Numbered from the stretch's first letter, positions 26,915 to 39,961 are shown. The stretch is DNA of 64,000 nt from Micromonospora sp. M71_S20 (GCF_003664255.1 NZ_RCCV01000003.1:620001-684000); one strand, 5' to 3'. Numbers and translations: made by a program. The notes: a model not told the origin generated them from the sequence alone.

Positions 26915-27526
26915 ATGGCGGATTGGCTGACCCAGCTCGGAGAGCTCCCCACCACCCTGCTCATGGGGGTGCTCGGGGTGGTGATGCTCTTCGACGCCGT
27001 ACCGCTGCTCGGGGTGCTGGTCCCCGGCGACGTGGCGATCCTGGCCGCGATGGGGGTCGGCGGCCCGACCACCGGGGCCGCCACCTTCGCCGTCGTGGTG
27101 GCCGGCTGCCTCGCCGGCTGGTCGCTGAGCTTCCTCGCCGGCCGCCGGTACGGCGAACGCCTGCGGCGCAGCCGCCTCGGCGACTGGATCGGCGAGGCGC
27201 GCTGGGCGGCGGCGGAGGGGATCCTCCAGCGCGGCGGCGGCCGGATGGTGCTGGTCGCGCCCTTCCTGCCGGTGTTCAACGCGCTGCTGCCGCTGGCGGC
27301 GGGCGGGCTGCGGATGTCGTACCCGCGCTTCCTCGGCTGCGCGACGCTCGGCGCGGCGGCCTGGGCCGGTCTCTACCTGGCGCTGGGCACCGCGTCGCGG
27401 TCGCTCGCCGGGCTGCTGCCGGGGGAGTCCAGTCCGATGCTGGTCACCATGGCGGTCGGCCTGCTGCTGGCGGGCGCGGTGGCGATGGGCACGCGGCGCC
27501 GGCTGCGCGCGGTCACCGGGGCCTGA
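26915..27526 (+). CDS. DedA-family membrane protein
   Basis: DedA/VTT-domain protein of 203 residues with about five hydrophobic segments. The early acidic residue in LFDAVPLLGVLVPGD and the FLPVFNALLPLAAGGLRM segment correspond to the functional regions of DedA flippases. The Arg of the usual F.R.xP motif is replaced, since the sequence reads APFLPVFNALLPL. It may move polyprenyl phosphates or phospholipids. It is shorter than and separate from the DedA-PAP2 fusion at 14.5 kb. Confidence 0.8.
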   Translation: MADWLTQLGELPTTLLMGVLGVVMLFDAVPLLGVLVPGDVAILAAMGVGGPTTGAATFAVVVAGCLAGWSLSFLAGRRYGERLRRSRLGDWIGEARWAAAEGILQRGGGRMVLVAPFLPVFNALLPLAAGGLRMSYPRFLGCATLGAAAWAGLYLALGTASRSLAGLLPGESSPMLVTMAVGLLLAGAVAMGTRRRLRAVTGA

Positions 27527-27564
27527 CCCCGCGCCGGACGGGGGAGCGGGGGACCGACGGGGGG

Positions 27565-27599
27565 AGCGGGGCCGGGCGCGGATCGCGCCCGGCCCCGCT
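27565..27599. terminator. Bidirectional terminator (DedA / MBL-fold gene)
   Basis: A perfect 16-bp stem with a GAT triloop lies between convergent genes. Confidence 0.78.
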
Positions 27600-27604
27600 G
27601 AGGT

Positions 27605-28258
27605 TCACCAGCCGCGGGCGCGCCACTGGGGCAGCGCGGGACGTTCCGCGCCGAGCGTGCTGTCCTTGCCGTGACCCGGGTAGAACCAGGTCTCGTCGGG
27701 CAGCCGGTCGAAGAGCTTGTGCTCGACGTCGTCGATGAGCGCGGAGAACCGCTCCGGATCCTTGTCGGTGTTGCCGACCCCGCCCGGGAAGAGGCTGTCG
27801 CCGGTGAACAGGTGCGGCGACCCCGCCGGGTCACGGTAGAGCAGCGCGATCGAGCCGGGGGTGTGGCCCTTGACGTGGATCACCTCCAGCGCGCACTCGC
27901 CCACCGGCACGCTGTCGCCGTCGGCGAGCGTCTCGGCCTCGATCGGCAGCCCGGCCGCGTCGTCGGCGTGCACCAGCGGGCGGGCGCCGGTCTTGGCGAC
28001 CACCTCCTCCAGCGCCACCCAGTGGTCCATGTGCTGGTGGGTGGTGACCACCGTGGCCAGCCCCGCGTCGCCCACCAGCTCGAGCAGCCGCGGCGCCTCG
28101 TTGGCGGCGTCGATCAGCACCTGCTCGCCGGTGGCCCGGCAGCGCAGCAGGTAGGCGTTGTTGTCCATCGGGCCCACCGACACCTTCGTGATGGTGAGCC
28201 CGTCGAGCTCGCGTACGGCCGGCGCGCCGCCGGGCGTGACGTCTCCGCTGTAGGTCAT
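27605..28258 (-). CDS. Metallo-beta-lactamase-fold hydrolase (glyoxalase II-like)
   Basis: Zinc hydrolase of 217 residues. The metal-binding motif THQHMDHW (His74, His76, Asp78, His79) is complete, followed by HVKGHTPGSIALL, the bridging Asp in TGDSLFPGG and a final PGHG. This order is that of glyoxalase II-like and thioester-hydrolase MBL proteins. ATG 28258 is preceded by TATAGA 7 nt upstream; ATG 28276 would overlap the upstream gene by 10 nt. Its neighbour is a mycothiol-dependent-type enzyme, so a mycothiol thioester or conjugate is a plausible substrate. Confidence 0.82.
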   Translation of the reverse strand: MTYSGDVTPGGAPAVRELDGLTITKVSVGPMDNNAYLLRCRATGEQVLIDAANEAPRLLELVGDAGLATVVTTHQHMDHWVALEEVVAKTGARPLVHADDAAGLPIEAETLADGDSVPVGECALEVIHVKGHTPGSIALLYRDPAGSPHLFTGDSLFPGGVGNTDKDPERFSALIDDVEHKLFDRLPDETWFYPGHGKDSTLGAERPALPQWRARGW

Positions 28259-28266
28259 GAGGTCGT

Positions 28267-28983
28267 CTATATCCATTCCGGTGGTTGCGGCAGGGGGCCG
28301 TCGGGGGTGACGGTCAGCACGGTGCCCGGGCTGCGGCCGATCAGCCAGGCGGCGAGTTCGGGGGCGGCGCCGGTGACCGTGGGCGCGGCGCTCCGGTCGC
28401 CGACAACCAGCTCGTGCCGGCTGCCGTCGAAGCGCAGCACCATCGGCGGCACGTCGGCGCGGTCGGCGAGGTCGCCGACCACCTCGTGCAGCAGCCGGTG
28501 GCCGAACGCCTCGGGCCAGTCGGCCGGCCGGTAGTCGGCGTCGAGGTCCACGTGGTGCACCTCGATCTCGCGCAGCCGGCCCCAGACCAGCATGGCCGCC
28601 GGCCAGGGCCCGCGCCGCGTCTGGACGGTGGCCGCCCACGCCTCGACCGGCATCGCGGCGACCGCCTCGGCGAACCGGTCGGCCGAGCGGCGCAGGTCGT
28701 CCAGGTGGGTGGCGGGCGGGCGGGCGGCGCCCGCGTCGATGTCGGCGTCCCGGGCCGCCGCGGAGGCGTACATCGGGATCGGCTCGCCGGTGCGGGCCGC
28801 GGTGAGCAGGTTGACGAAGCCGTCGGCGTTGCGGGCCAGATGAGCCAGGACGTGCCCCCGGCTCCAGGCGGGCAGCAGCGAGGCGGCGGCGAGGCCCGTG
28901 TCGTCGAGGGTGGCCGCGGTCCGCAGCAGACGGTCCGTGGCCGCGTCCACCTCGCCCGTCAGCAGAAGCGGATCCATGGTCAC
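28267..28983 (-). CDS. Maleylpyruvate isomerase/DinB-family (mycothiol-dependent-type) enzyme
   Basis: Four-helix-bundle protein of 238 residues in the MDMPI/DinB superfamily. Metal ligands are expected at the His residues of SRGHVLAHLARNADG (near 45-55) and REIEVHHVDLDADY (near 145). Mycothiol-dependent isomerases and S-transferases of actinobacteria have this arrangement, and a C-terminal MDMPI_C-type domain (from about 165) is present. GTG 28983 is 6 nt from a TAGGGT box and is chosen as a leaderless start; ATG 28977 is an alternative. It probably forms an operon with the MBL-fold gene. Confidence 0.8.
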   Translation of the reverse strand: MTMDPLLLTGEVDAATDRLLRTAATLDDTGLAAASLLPAWSRGHVLAHLARNADGFVNLLTAARTGEPIPMYASAAARDADIDAGAARPPATHLDDLRRSADRFAEAVAAMPVEAWAATVQTRRGPWPAAMLVWGRLREIEVHHVDLDADYRPADWPEAFGHRLLHEVVGDLADRADVPPMVLRFDGSRHELVVGDRSAAPTVTGAAPELAAWLIGRSPGTVLTVTPDGPLPQPPEWI

Positions 28984-28989
28984 CCACCG

Positions 28990-28995
28990 ACCCTA
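28990..28995 (-). promoter_or_regulatory. -10 box of the MDMPI-MBL operon (TAGGGT)
   Basis: TAGGGT ends 6 nt before GTG 28983, again the leaderless arrangement. Confidence 0.5.
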
Positions 28996-29101
28996 TCCGC
29001 CGGGGGACCCCGCGTCGCCGGGGAAATCGCTTTCGGCGCGTCGCGGCGCGTCCTACCGTCGGCGGGGAACGCGGCACCGGACGGCGGGGGAGGTGGTGAC
29101 C

Positions 29102-29146
29102 ATGCCGGTAGCAGCACGCGTGCGTCAACCACTGCGACACCGATGA
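29102..29146 (+). CDS. Candidate 14-residue leader ORF upstream of rsgA
   Basis: An ATG with a strong GGGGGAGG ribosome-binding site opens the frame MPVAARVRQPLRHR. It stops 7 nt before the rsgA ATG. The Arg-rich, very short peptide and its spacing suggest a translated leader coupled to rsgA. No homology can be checked. Confidence 0.4.
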   Translation: MPVAARVRQPLRHR

Positions 29147-29153
29147 GGATGCC

Positions 29154-30206
29154 ATGACCATCGATCTGACCGCCCTCGGCTGGGATGCCGAGCGGGCGGC
29201 ACACGTACCGCGACGCGGCGGGCACCGACCGGGCCGGGTGGCCCGGGTGGACCGCGGCGTCTGCACCGTGCTCTGCGCGGACGGCCCGGTCCGCGCCACC
29301 CTGGGCGGGGCGGTCCTGGCCGCCGCCGCCCGCGACCTGACCCGCCTGCCCTGCGCGGGCGACTGGGTGCTGCTGGGCACCTGGCCCGACCGCAACGTCA
29401 CCGTGGAGGCGGTGCTGCCGAGGCGCACCGCCCTCGTCCGGCGGACCGCCGGCAAGGACGCCAGCGGCCAGGTGCTGGCCGCCAACCTCGACGCCGCCGC
29501 CGTGGTGGAGCCGGTGCACCCCGAACCGGACGTCGGCCGGATCGAACGGCTGCTCTCCCTGGCGCACGAGTCCGGCGCCCGGCCGTTGGTCGTGCTCACC
29601 AAGGCCGACCTGGCGGCCGACCCGCAGGCCGTCGCGCGCCAGCTCGCCGGGATCGCCCCGGGGGTGCCGGTGCTGGCCGTCAGCGCCGAGCACGGCAACG
29701 GGCTCGACCCGCTGCGCGCCGAGGTGGCGCCCGGCCGCACGCTCGGCCTGCTCGGCCCGTCCGGCGCGGGCAAGTCGAGCCTGGTCAACGCGCTGGCCGG
29801 GGCGGCGCTGATGCCGACGCAGGCGATCCGGCGCGTCGACGGCAAGGGCCGGCACACCACCACCTGGCGGGCACTGCTCCCGGTGCCCGGCGGCGGCGCC
29901 GTGCTGGACACCCCGGGGGTACGGGCGGTCGGCCTGCTCGACGGCTCGGCGGGGCTGGACCGGGCGTTCGCGGACATCGCCGAGCTGGCCACCGGCTGCC
30001 GGTACGCCGACTGCGGGCACGACGGGGAGCCGGCCTGCGCGGTGCGCGAGGCGCTGGAGACCGGCGAGCTGCCGGCGCGGCGCTGGGAGAGCTGGCGGCG
30101 GTTGCAGCGGGAGGTGGCGTACGAGAGCCGGCGGCGGGAGACGCGGCTGGCCGCGGAGCGGCGCGGCGGCTGGCGCTCCGGGCGGCGGCGGGCCGCCCGC
30201 CCCTGA
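29154..30206 (+). CDS. rsgA: Ribosome small-subunit-dependent GTPase RsgA
   Basis: Circularly permuted GTPase of 350 residues that matures the 30S subunit. The G motifs occur in the permuted order: G4 VLTKADL first, then G1 GPSGAGKSSLVN and G3 DTPGVRAVG. An N-terminal OB-fold precedes them. The C-terminal zinc-binding region is recognisable in CRYADCGHDGEPACAV, followed by a basic Arg-rich tail. GAGGA 4-5 nt upstream supports ATG 29154. A strong terminator follows. Confidence 0.92.
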   Translation: MTIDLTALGWDAERAAHVPRRGGHRPGRVARVDRGVCTVLCADGPVRATLGGAVLAAAARDLTRLPCAGDWVLLGTWPDRNVTVEAVLPRRTALVRRTAGKDASGQVLAANLDAAAVVEPVHPEPDVGRIERLLSLAHESGARPLVVLTKADLAADPQAVARQLAGIAPGVPVLAVSAEHGNGLDPLRAEVAPGRTLGLLGPSGAGKSSLVNALAGAALMPTQAIRRVDGKGRHTTTWRALLPVPGGGAVLDTPGVRAVGLLDGSAGLDRAFADIAELATGCRYADCGHDGEPACAVREALETGELPARRWESWRRLQREVAYESRRRETRLAAERRGGWRSGRRRAARP

Positions 30207-30218
30207 CGGGCGTACGCG

Positions 30219-30253
30219 CGGGCGGGGGCCGGTCGACGACCGGCCCCCGCCCG
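30219..30253 (+). terminator. Terminator of rsgA
   Basis: A 15-bp perfect GC-rich stem with a 5-nt loop begins 12 bp after the rsgA stop. Confidence 0.75.
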
Positions 30254-30264
30254 TCTCTTCGGGG

Positions 30265-30343
30265 ACGGCGGAGCGCTTCCTCGGTCACGGCGGACCGTTC
30301 CCTCGGGGCGCGGCGGGCCGGTTCCTCGTCACGGCGGACCGGG
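30265..30343 (+). repeat. Degenerate 22-bp tandem repeat between rsgA and uvrA
   Basis: About 3.5 copies of a unit beginning CGGCGGRSCG and continuing TTCCTCGGTCA follow one another (starts near 30265, 30287, 30310, 30331). The copies differ by several bases. No function is apparent. Confidence 0.5.
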
Positions 30344-30391
30344 CTGAGCTGGGGGAATGTGCCGGCGAGGGAAGTTGTCGTACCTCGGGGC

Positions 30392-30397
30392 TAGAGT
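30392..30397 (+). promoter_or_regulatory. Possible -10 box of uvrA (TAGAGT)
   Basis: TAGAGT lies about 107 nt upstream of the GTG start, giving an AT-richer untranslated leader of roughly 100 nt. I found no clear actinobacterial LexA box (GAAC-N4-GTTC) here. Confidence 0.35.
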
Positions 30398-30503
30398 TGC
30401 CGAGGCGCCTTTCTGCGCGCCCACAACCACTCAGACAACCGCTCAAACCAGCCTTGGAGCGGACAATTCCTCCTCATCTTCTTCACCCGGGAGTACACGG
30501 ACA

Positions 30504-33443
<2,940 letters not shown>

Positions 33444-33617
33444 CGGCGCGCCTCCCGACCGCCGGTACGGACCGTTGGGGCCGTTCGGGCGGGCCCCACG
33501 CCCGCCGGGACGGCCCCACGGTCGCCGATCAGGTGAACCGTCGGGCAGAGTGATCCGTGTACCCGAGTGTGGCCGCGGATCATGACCAGGCGGCGGCAGC
33601 CGAGAGAAGGGCGAGGC

Positions 33618-34100
33618 ATGAGTGACGATCAGGGGCTGACCGGGCCGGCGACGCGGACGCGACGCGCCCTCCTCACGGGCGCGGGCGCGGTCGGCGCGGC
33701 GGTGGTCCTGGCCGCCTGCGGCAGCGACGACTCCGGCGACGGGGCGGCCCCGACCAGCGGCGGCCCGCCGGTGCCCAGCACCGGTGACGCCGGCGGCGGC
33801 GACCGCGAGGGCGCGCAGTCGCTGGCCCGTACGGCCGACATCCCGGTCGGCGGCGGCACCGTCTATCCCGCCCAGGGCGTGGTGATCACCCAGCCGCGCG
33901 AGGGCGAGTTCAAGGGGTTCGACTCGATCTGCACCCACCAGGGCTGCCCGGTGACGAACGTCGACGGCGGCACCATCAACTGCACCTGCCACTTCAGCAA
34001 GTTCTCGATCGAGGACGGCTCGGTAAAGGGCGGCCCGGCCACCAAGCCGCTCCCGCCGAAGAACGTCAAGGTCACCGGCGATCAGATCTCGCTGGCCTGA
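33618..34100 (+). CDS. Rieske [2Fe-2S] lipoprotein with Tat signal
   Basis: Exported Rieske protein of 160 residues. The N-terminus has RTRRALLTG (twin Arg at 15-16), a hydrophobic stretch and a lipobox LAAC with lipid-anchored Cys34. A Gly/Asp-rich linker leads to the Rieske fold, where Cys105-x-His107 and Cys122-x-x-His125 bind the cluster. Cys110 and Cys124 form the usual disulfide. This is a stand-alone electron carrier, not a cytochrome bc subunit. Its place between uvrA and uvrC is conserved in actinomycetes, with no known link to repair. Confidence 0.9.
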   Translation: MSDDQGLTGPATRTRRALLTGAGAVGAAVVLAACGSDDSGDGAAPTSGGPPVPSTGDAGGGDREGAQSLARTADIPVGGGTVYPAQGVVITQPREGEFKGFDSICTHQGCPVTNVDGGTINCTCHFSKFSIEDGSVKGGPATKPLPPKNVKVTGDQISLA

Positions 34101-34125
34101 CCGGCCCGGCGGGGCCGGCGGCCCG

Positions 34126-34162
34126 GCGGGGCCGGCGGCCCGACCCGGGCCGCCGGCCCCGC
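34126..34162. terminator. Bidirectional terminator (Rieske / MFS gene)
   Basis: A perfect 16-bp stem with a 5-nt loop lies between convergent genes. Just upstream, a second copy of the arm sequence GGCCCGGCGGGGCCGGC (34104-34120) makes alternative hairpins possible. Confidence 0.78.
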
Positions 34163-35440
34163 TCAGTCCGCGACGGCGCCCACGTCGACCGCCGGCCGCT
34201 CGCCCGTCGGCGGCGGCTCCCGCAGCGCGGCCGACGGCAGGCTCCGCTCCAACAGCAGGATGCCGGCGACGCCGACGGCGTTGAGCAGCGCCAGCGCCAG
34301 CCAGGGCGCGGCGGTGTCGACCTCGTACAGGGTGCCGAAGAAGGCCGGCGCGACCATCGAGGCGATGGCGAAGGAGTACTGGAAGGCCGCGAGGTAGCGG
34401 CCCCGGGCGGCGACCGGGGCGGCGGCCGCGGCCAGCGCGGCGGAGGCCGGCGCGTGCACCAGTTCCGCGACGGTGAACAGCAGCGTCGCCGCGACCAGCA
34501 GCGCGGCCACCACGTTGAGGTGCCCCGGGCCGAGGGTCGCCATGGCGAGGCCCCAGACCGTCCACAGGGCGGCGGCCAGCGCGACCGCACGGGTGCGGCG
34601 GTGGTGCGGCAGGCGGGCGCCGACGGGCGCGGACAGCAGTGCGACGAGGAACGCGTTGCCGGCCAGGACGGCGGAGGTCAGCCACGCCGGGCCCCGCAAA
34701 TCCGTGAGCATCATCGTGGGCAGGGCCAGGCCGAGCATCATGCTGCTCAGCGCGAAGACCGTGTTCAGGCCGATGAGGGCGAGGAACGGGCGGTCCCGGA
34801 CCAGCGCGGCGTACCCGCCCCGCCCGGATCCCGCCGGGCGGTCGGTGGCCGGCGGGATCCGCACGCAGACGGCGATGAGCACCGCGGCGAGGGCGAAGCA
34901 GGCCGCCGCCGCGTAGGCCACCGCGCGGTAGGTGGCGGCCCGCCCGTCGGCCACCACCACGCCCGTGGTCAGGCCCCCCACCGCCAGCCCGGCGGTACGG
35001 GCGCCGTTGCTGACCGCGTACCAGGTGTCCCGGGCCCAGCCGCCCGGGCTGCCGTCGGCGTAGTCGGCGACCGCCGTGAAGACGGCGGACCAGAAGAACC
35101 GCACGCCGACGGCGACCAGCGCCGCCGCCACGAAGACGCCGACCGGCCCTCCCACCCATGCGTACGCCAGATAGCCGGCGGCCTGGAGCAGTTGGGAGGC
35201 GACGACCACCGGCAGCGCCCCGAACCGGTCCGCCAGCGATCCCGCCCACAGCGGCACCGGCAGGGTGAGCACGGTCGCCGCGCTGAGCAGCACCCCGAGC
35301 AGCGCCAGGGGCACGTCGGTGAGCCGCAGGAAGTACACCAGCGACAGGGGCAGGAACAGCCCGTTGCCGACCGAGTCGACGGTGAGCGCCGCCACGAGGA
35401 CGGCACCCCCTCGGCTGCGTCCCGCGGGGTTCGCGCCCAT
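34163..35440 (-). CDS. MFS transporter
   Basis: Major facilitator of 425 residues with about twelve hydrophobic segments. Motif A-like [13 protein letters not shown] follows helix 2, and a central cytoplasmic loop ([15 protein letters not shown]) separates the halves. It belongs to the drug-transporter-like MFS groups, but the substrate is unknown. ATG 35440 has GGGGAG 10 nt upstream; longer in-frame starts add a non-hydrophobic lead without support. It stands alone, divergent from uvrC. Confidence 0.82.
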   Translation of the reverse strand: MGANPAGRSRGGAVLVAALTVDSVGNGLFLPLSLVYFLRLTDVPLALLGVLLSAATVLTLPVPLWAGSLADRFGALPVVVASQLLQAAGYLAYAWVGGPVGVFVAAALVAVGVRFFWSAVFTAVADYADGSPGGWARDTWYAVSNGARTAGLAVGGLTTGVVVADGRAATYRAVAYAAAACFALAAVLIAVCVRIPPATDRPAGSGRGGYAALVRDRPFLALIGLNTVFALSSMMLGLALPTMMLTDLRGPAWLTSAVLAGNAFLVALLSAPVGARLPHHRRTRAVALAAALWTVWGLAMATLGPGHLNVVAALLVAATLLFTVAELVHAPASAALAAAAAPVAARGRYLAAFQYSFAIASMVAPAFFGTLYEVDTAAPWLALALLNAVGVAGILLLERSLPSAALREPPPTGERPAVDVGAVAD

Positions 35441-35632
35441 GTCCCCGTGCTCCCCTCGCGTCGCCTCCGCCAGGGGGCGGATGTTAGCTGGGAGCGTTTC
35501 CGGCGGCACCGCAATTTCGGGCCGCCGGGGGGTTCGCCCCCGGCCTGGGGCGGCCGGCATGACCGGGGCGTGGCACGGCCGGCGGCGGGCAGCCGGGGAC
35601 GCGCCGTCGCGGGAGCTGTCGGGGGCGCGGAC

Positions 35633-35638
35633 TACGCT
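35633..35638 (+). promoter_or_regulatory. -10 box of uvrC (TACGCT)
   Basis: TACGCT ends 7 nt before GTG 35646, so uvrC is probably translated from a leaderless mRNA, like uvrB. Confidence 0.5.
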
Positions 35639-35645
35639 TGCTGCC

Positions 35646-37652
35646 GTGGCTGACCCCTCGACCTACCGTCCCGCGCCCGGCACCATCCCGGAGTCACCGG
35701 GGGTCTACCGGTTCCGCGACGGCACCGGCCGGGTGATCTACGTCGGCAAGGCGAAGAACCTGCGCAGCCGGCTCAACTCCTACTTCGCCGACCTGTGGGG
35801 CCTGCACCAACGCACCCAGCAGATGGTCACCACCGCCGAGTCGGTGGACTGGGTCACCGTCGGCACCGAGGTCGAGGCGCTCCAGCTCGAATACACCTGG
35901 ATCAAGCAGTACGACCCGCGTTTCAACGTCCGCTACCGCGACGACAAGTCCTACCCCTACCTCGCGGTCACCCTGGACGAGGAGTTCCCCCGGTTGCAGG
36001 TGATGCGGGGTGCCAAGCGCAAGGGGGTGCGCTACTTCGGGCCCTACTCGCACGCCTGGGCGATCCGCGAGACGCTCGACCTGCTGCTGCGGGTCTTCCC
36101 GGCGCGCACCTGCTCGGCCGGGGTGTTCAAGCGCGCCGGCCAGGTGGGCCGCCCCTGCCTGCTGGGTTACATCGGCAAGTGCTCGGCCCCCTGCGTCGGC
36201 AGCGTCACCCCCGAGCGGCATCGGGAGATCGTCGACGGTTTCTGCGACTTCATGGGCGGCCGCACCGACACGATGGTGCGCCGGCTCGAACGGGAGATGA
36301 CCGATGCCAGCGAGCAGTTGGAGTTCGAGCGGGCCGCCCGGTTGCGTGACGACGTGGCCGCGCTGCGCCGGGCGATGGAGAAGCAGACCGTCGTGCTCGG
36401 CGACGGCACCGACGCCGACGTGGTCGCGTTCGCCGACGACCCCCTCGAAGCGGCCGTCCAGGTCTTCCACGTGCGCGACGGCCGGGTCCGTGGTCAGCGC
36501 GGCTGGGTGGTGGAGAAGACCGAGGAGCTGAGCACGGGCGACCTGGTGCACCACTTCTGCACCCAGGTCTACGGCGGCGAGCAGGGCGAGGCCGACGTGC
36601 CCCGCGAGCTGCTCGTGCCGGCGCTGCCCGCCGACGCCGACGCGCTGGCCGACTGGCTCTCCGGTCACCGGGGCAGCCGGGTGAGCCTGCGGGTGCCGCA
36701 GCGCGGCGACAAGCGGTCCCTGCTGGAGACCGTCGAGCGCAACGCCAAGGACGCCCTCGCCCGGCACAAGCTGCGCCGGGCCGGCGACCTGACCACCCGC
36801 AGCAAGGCGCTCGACGAGATCACCGAGGCGCTCGACATGCGCACCTCGCCGTTGCGCATCGAGTGTTTCGACATTTCCCAGATGCAGGGCACCGACGTGG
36901 TGGCGAGCATGGTCGTCTTCGAGGACGGGCTGCCCCGCAAGAGTGAATACCGGCGCTTCATCATCCGGGGCGCCACCGACGACCTCTCCGCCATGTCCGA
37001 GGTGCTGCGTCGCCGCTTCGCCCGCTACCTCGACGCCCGCGCCGAGACCGGCGAGGCGGGCGTCGAGCCGGCCGACGACCCCGTCGCTCCGGCCGGGCAG
37101 CCCGCGCCGAGCGAGCCCCACCAGCCCGGCGGGTCCGACGAGCGCACCGTCGGCACCCTGATCGACCCGACCACCGGGCGCCCGCGCAGGTTCGCGTACC
37201 CGCCGCAGCTGGTGGTGGTCGACGGCGGTGCGCCGCAGGTCGCGGCGGCGGCCCAGGCCCTGGCGGAGCTGGGCGTCGACGACGTGGCGCTGTGTGGCCT
37301 GGCCAAGCGGCTGGAGGAGGTCTGGCTGCCCGACGACGAGTTCCCGGTCATCCTGCCGCGCACCTCCGAGGGGCTCTACCTGCTGCAACGGGTGCGCGAC
37401 GAGGCGCACCGCTTCGCCATCACCTTCCACCGGCAGCGGCGCTCCAAGCGGATGACCGAGTCGGCGCTGGACAGGGTGCCCGGCCTGGGGGAGGTGCGGC
37501 GCAAGGCGCTGCTGCGGCACTTCGGCTCGCTCAAGCGGCTTTCCGCGGCCACCGTGGAGGAGATCACCGAGGTGCCCGGCGTGGGCCGGCGCACCGCCGA
37601 GGCGATCCTCGCCGCGCTGGGCGGCGAGGCGAAGGCCCCGGCGACGGACTGA
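35646..37652 (+). CDS. uvrC: Excinuclease ABC subunit UvrC
   Basis: Nuclease of 668 residues that makes both incisions in nucleotide excision repair. The N-terminal GIY-YIG domain ([26 protein letters not shown], from about 16) cuts on the 3' side. A UVR segment ([17 protein letters not shown]) binds UvrB. The RNase H-like domain ([12 protein letters not shown]) cuts on the 5' side, and tandem helix-hairpin-helix motifs close the protein ([18 protein letters not shown]). An acidic/Pro-rich insertion lies near 460-500. The start is GTG 35646. Confidence 0.97.
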   Translation: MADPSTYRPAPGTIPESPGVYRFRDGTGRVIYVGKAKNLRSRLNSYFADLWGLHQRTQQMVTTAESVDWVTVGTEVEALQLEYTWIKQYDPRFNVRYRDDKSYPYLAVTLDEEFPRLQVMRGAKRKGVRYFGPYSHAWAIRETLDLLLRVFPARTCSAGVFKRAGQVGRPCLLGYIGKCSAPCVGSVTPERHREIVDGFCDFMGGRTDTMVRRLEREMTDASEQLEFERAARLRDDVAALRRAMEKQTVVLGDGTDADVVAFADDPLEAAVQVFHVRDGRVRGQRGWVVEKTEELSTGDLVHHFCTQVYGGEQGEADVPRELLVPALPADADALADWLSGHRGSRVSLRVPQRGDKRSLLETVERNAKDALARHKLRRAGDLTTRSKALDEITEALDMRTSPLRIECFDISQMQGTDVVASMVVFEDGLPRKSEYRRFIIRGATDDLSAMSEVLRRRFARYLDARAETGEAGVEPADDPVAPAGQPAPSEPHQPGGSDERTVGTLIDPTTGRPRRFAYPPQLVVVDGGAPQVAAAAQALAELGVDDVALCGLAKRLEEVWLPDDEFPVILPRTSEGLYLLQRVRDEAHRFAITFHRQRRSKRMTESALDRVPGLGEVRRKALLRHFGSLKRLSAATVEEITEVPGVGRRTAEAILAALGGEAKAPATD

Positions 37653-37671
37653 CCGCGTGGCCGTCGGCGGC

Positions 37672-37693
37672 GCGTCGGCCCGCGCGCCGACGC
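37672..37693. terminator. Possible hairpin between uvrC and recQ
   Basis: An 8-bp stem GCGTCGGC/GCCGACGC with a 6-nt loop lies in the 69-bp gap between convergent genes. Confidence 0.4.
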
Positions 37694-37721
37694 CTGGCCA
37701 GGTGGCGTGGCCGGCCGGCCG

Positions 37722-39560
37722 TCACTCGGCCAGGACGGCCAGGATCTGCTCGCCGTACTTCGCGAGCTTGTTCTCGCCGACGCCGCTGACCGCGGACAGC
37801 TCGGCAAGCGACGTGGGCGCGTCGGTGGCGATCTGCCGCAGCGTGGCGTCGTGGAAGATCACGTACGCCGGGACGCCCTGCTCCTTGGCGGTGGCCCCCC
37901 GCCAGGCGCGCAGCCGCTCGAAGACCCCGGCGGCGGTCGGGGACAACTCGGCGACGACGGTGGCCGCCCCGCGTGGCTTGGCCGACCGCGAGGAGGCGAC
38001 CTTCTCCGGCTCGCGGCGCATCATCACCGTGCGGCGGCGGCCCAGCACCTCCGCGCTGGCCTCGGTGAGGGCCAGCGTGCCGTAGTCGCCCTCGACGGCC
38101 AGCAGCCCCTCGGCCAGCAGTTGCCGCACCACGCCGCGCCACTCGGCCTCGCGCAGCTCGCCGCCGATGCCGAAGACGGTCAGCGAGTCGTGGCCGTACT
38201 GGGCGACCTTGTCGGTCGTGCGGCCGAGCAGGATGTCGACGCAGTGCCCCGCGCCGAAGCGCTGGTTGCGTTCCCGGTCGAGGCGGAAGACCGTGGAGAG
38301 CAGCTTCTGCGCCGCGACGGTGCCGTCCCAGGACTCCGGCGGGCTGAGGCAGGTGTCGCAGTTGCCGCAGGCGGCGGCCGCCTTCTCACCGAAGTAGTCG
38401 AGCAACTGGCCGCGCCGGCAGCGGACCGTCTCGCAGAGGGCGAGCATCGCGTCGAGGTGGGCGGCGAGGTTGCGCCGGTGGGCGAGGTCCCCGTCGGAGG
38501 TCTCGATCATCTTGCGCTGCTGCACCACGTCCTGGAGCCCGTACGCCAGCCAGGCGGTCGACGGCAGCCCGTCGCGCCCGGCGCGACCGGTCTCCTGGTA
38601 GTAGCCCTCGACCGACTTGGGCAGGTCGAGGTGGGCGACGAAGCGGACGTCGGGCTTGTCGATGCCCATGCCGAACGCGATGGTCGCCACCATCACCAGG
38701 CCGTCCTCGCGCAGGAAGCGCTGCTGGTTGCGCGCGCGGGTCGCCGCGTCCAGGCCGGCGTGGTAGGGCAGCGCGGCGACGCCGTTGGTGGTGAGAAACT
38801 CCGCCGTCTTGTCCACCGAGGCGCGCGACAGGCAGTAGACGATGCCCGCGTCGCCGGGGTGCTCGTCGCGCAGCAGGCTCAGCAGCTGCTTGCGCGGCTC
38901 GCGCTTGGGCACGATCCGGTACTGGATGTTGGGCCGGTCGAAGCTGGCCACGAAGTGCCGGGCGTCGGTGAGCTTGAGCCGGGTCGCGATCTCGTCGCGG
39001 GTCGCGCTGGTCGCGGTGGCGGTGAGCGCGATGCGGGGCACGTCGGGCCAGCGCTCGTGCAGCATCGACAGGGCGAGGTAGTCGGGGCGGAAGTCGTGCC
39101 CCCACTGCGACACGCAGTGCGCCTCGTCGATGGCGAACAGGGCGATCCTGCCCCGGTCGAGCAGTTGCTGCACCCCTCGGGTGCCCAACGCCTCCGGGGC
39201 GAGGTAGAGCAGGTCCAGCTCGCCGCCGACGAAGGCCCGTTCCACCACCCGGCGGGCGTCGAGATCCTGGGTCGAGTTGAGGAAGCCGGCCCGGACGCCG
39301 ACCGCCGTCAGCGCGTCGACCTGGTCCTGCATGAGCGCGATCAGCGGGGAGACCACCACCGCCACGCCGTCGCGGACCAGCGCGGGGATCTGGTAGCACA
39401 GCGACTTGCCACCGCCGGTGGGCATCAGCACCAGCGCGTCGCCGCCGGCCACCACGTGGTCGATCACCTCCTGTTGGAAGCCGCGGAAGGCGTCGTAGCC
39501 GAAGACCCGGCGCAGCACCTCCAGGGCGTCGGCGGAGCGCAGGTCGGTGGGGGAAGCCAT
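37722..39560 (-). CDS. recQ: ATP-dependent DNA helicase RecQ
   Basis: 3'-5' helicase of 612 residues for recombination and fork repair. Walker A is [12 protein letters not shown] (near 46-57), motif II is [15 protein letters not shown], and motif VI is [14 protein letters not shown] zinc-binding Cys cluster ([16 protein letters not shown] with CGNCDTC) and the RQC winged helix follow. The C-terminal HRDC domain ends the protein ([17 protein letters not shown]). ATG 39560 is 6 nt from a TAGAAT box. Confidence 0.95.
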   Translation of the reverse strand: MASPTDLRSADALEVLRRVFGYDAFRGFQQEVIDHVVAGGDALVLMPTGGGKSLCYQIPALVRDGVAVVVSPLIALMQDQVDALTAVGVRAGFLNSTQDLDARRVVERAFVGGELDLLYLAPEALGTRGVQQLLDRGRIALFAIDEAHCVSQWGHDFRPDYLALSMLHERWPDVPRIALTATATSATRDEIATRLKLTDARHFVASFDRPNIQYRIVPKREPRKQLLSLLRDEHPGDAGIVYCLSRASVDKTAEFLTTNGVAALPYHAGLDAATRARNQQRFLREDGLVMVATIAFGMGIDKPDVRFVAHLDLPKSVEGYYQETGRAGRDGLPSTAWLAYGLQDVVQQRKMIETSDGDLAHRRNLAAHLDAMLALCETVRCRRGQLLDYFGEKAAAACGNCDTCLSPPESWDGTVAAQKLLSTVFRLDRERNQRFGAGHCVDILLGRTTDKVAQYGHDSLTVFGIGGELREAEWRGVVRQLLAEGLLAVEGDYGTLALTEASAEVLGRRRTVMMRREPEKVASSRSAKPRGAATVVAELSPTAAGVFERLRAWRGATAKEQGVPAYVIFHDATLRQIATDAPTSLAELSAVSGVGENKLAKYGEQILAVLAE

Positions 39561-39566
39561 CCGGGG

Positions 39567-39572
39567 ATTCTA
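39567..39572 (-). promoter_or_regulatory. -10 box of recQ (TAGAAT)
   Basis: TAGAAT is separated by 6 nt from ATG 39560, predicting a leaderless mRNA. Confidence 0.5.
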
Positions 39573-39955
39573 CGAACCTCCCCCGACAGCCGGCGGACCC
39601 GAGCGGGCGGTTCGCGCCGGGGACTATCCGGCGGTACGGCGACCGGGGCGTGGACGGGACGCCCGCCGGTGCCGCCGGCGGCGAGGATCACCCGGTCGCC
39701 GACCGGGCGGCCGTCAACCAGCCGTGGGCCGCCGGACCGGGGCGTCGCGGTCCGGCGGCTCCGGGTCGCTCAGCCGGGCGTGCGGAACTCCTGGCCAGCC
39801 CGCGCGGCGGGGCCTTCCTGGATGTTCACTGATCGTGACCAAGGCGTCCGCCTGCCGGGAGCACGACCCTCGCGCCCGGGTCCGGCCGTCCGCCGGGGCG
39901 GGCGCCGCCACGGCGGCGGCCCGGGACGTGCCGGCAACGTGCGGGGGGTGCGGGA

Positions 39956-39961
39956 TAGAGT
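39956..39961 (+). promoter_or_regulatory. Possible -10 box of the rapZ operon (TAGAGT)
   Basis: TAGAGT lies about 60 nt upstream of GTG 40023, in the last segment before rapZ. It is the same hexamer as the candidate at uvrA. Confidence 0.35.

Noticed and set aside
39650..39832. 60-codon plus-strand frame ending LLASPRGGAFLDVH between recQ and rapZ
   Set aside because: It has no ribosome-binding site or promoter, its first half is low complexity, and the faint resemblance cannot be tested here.
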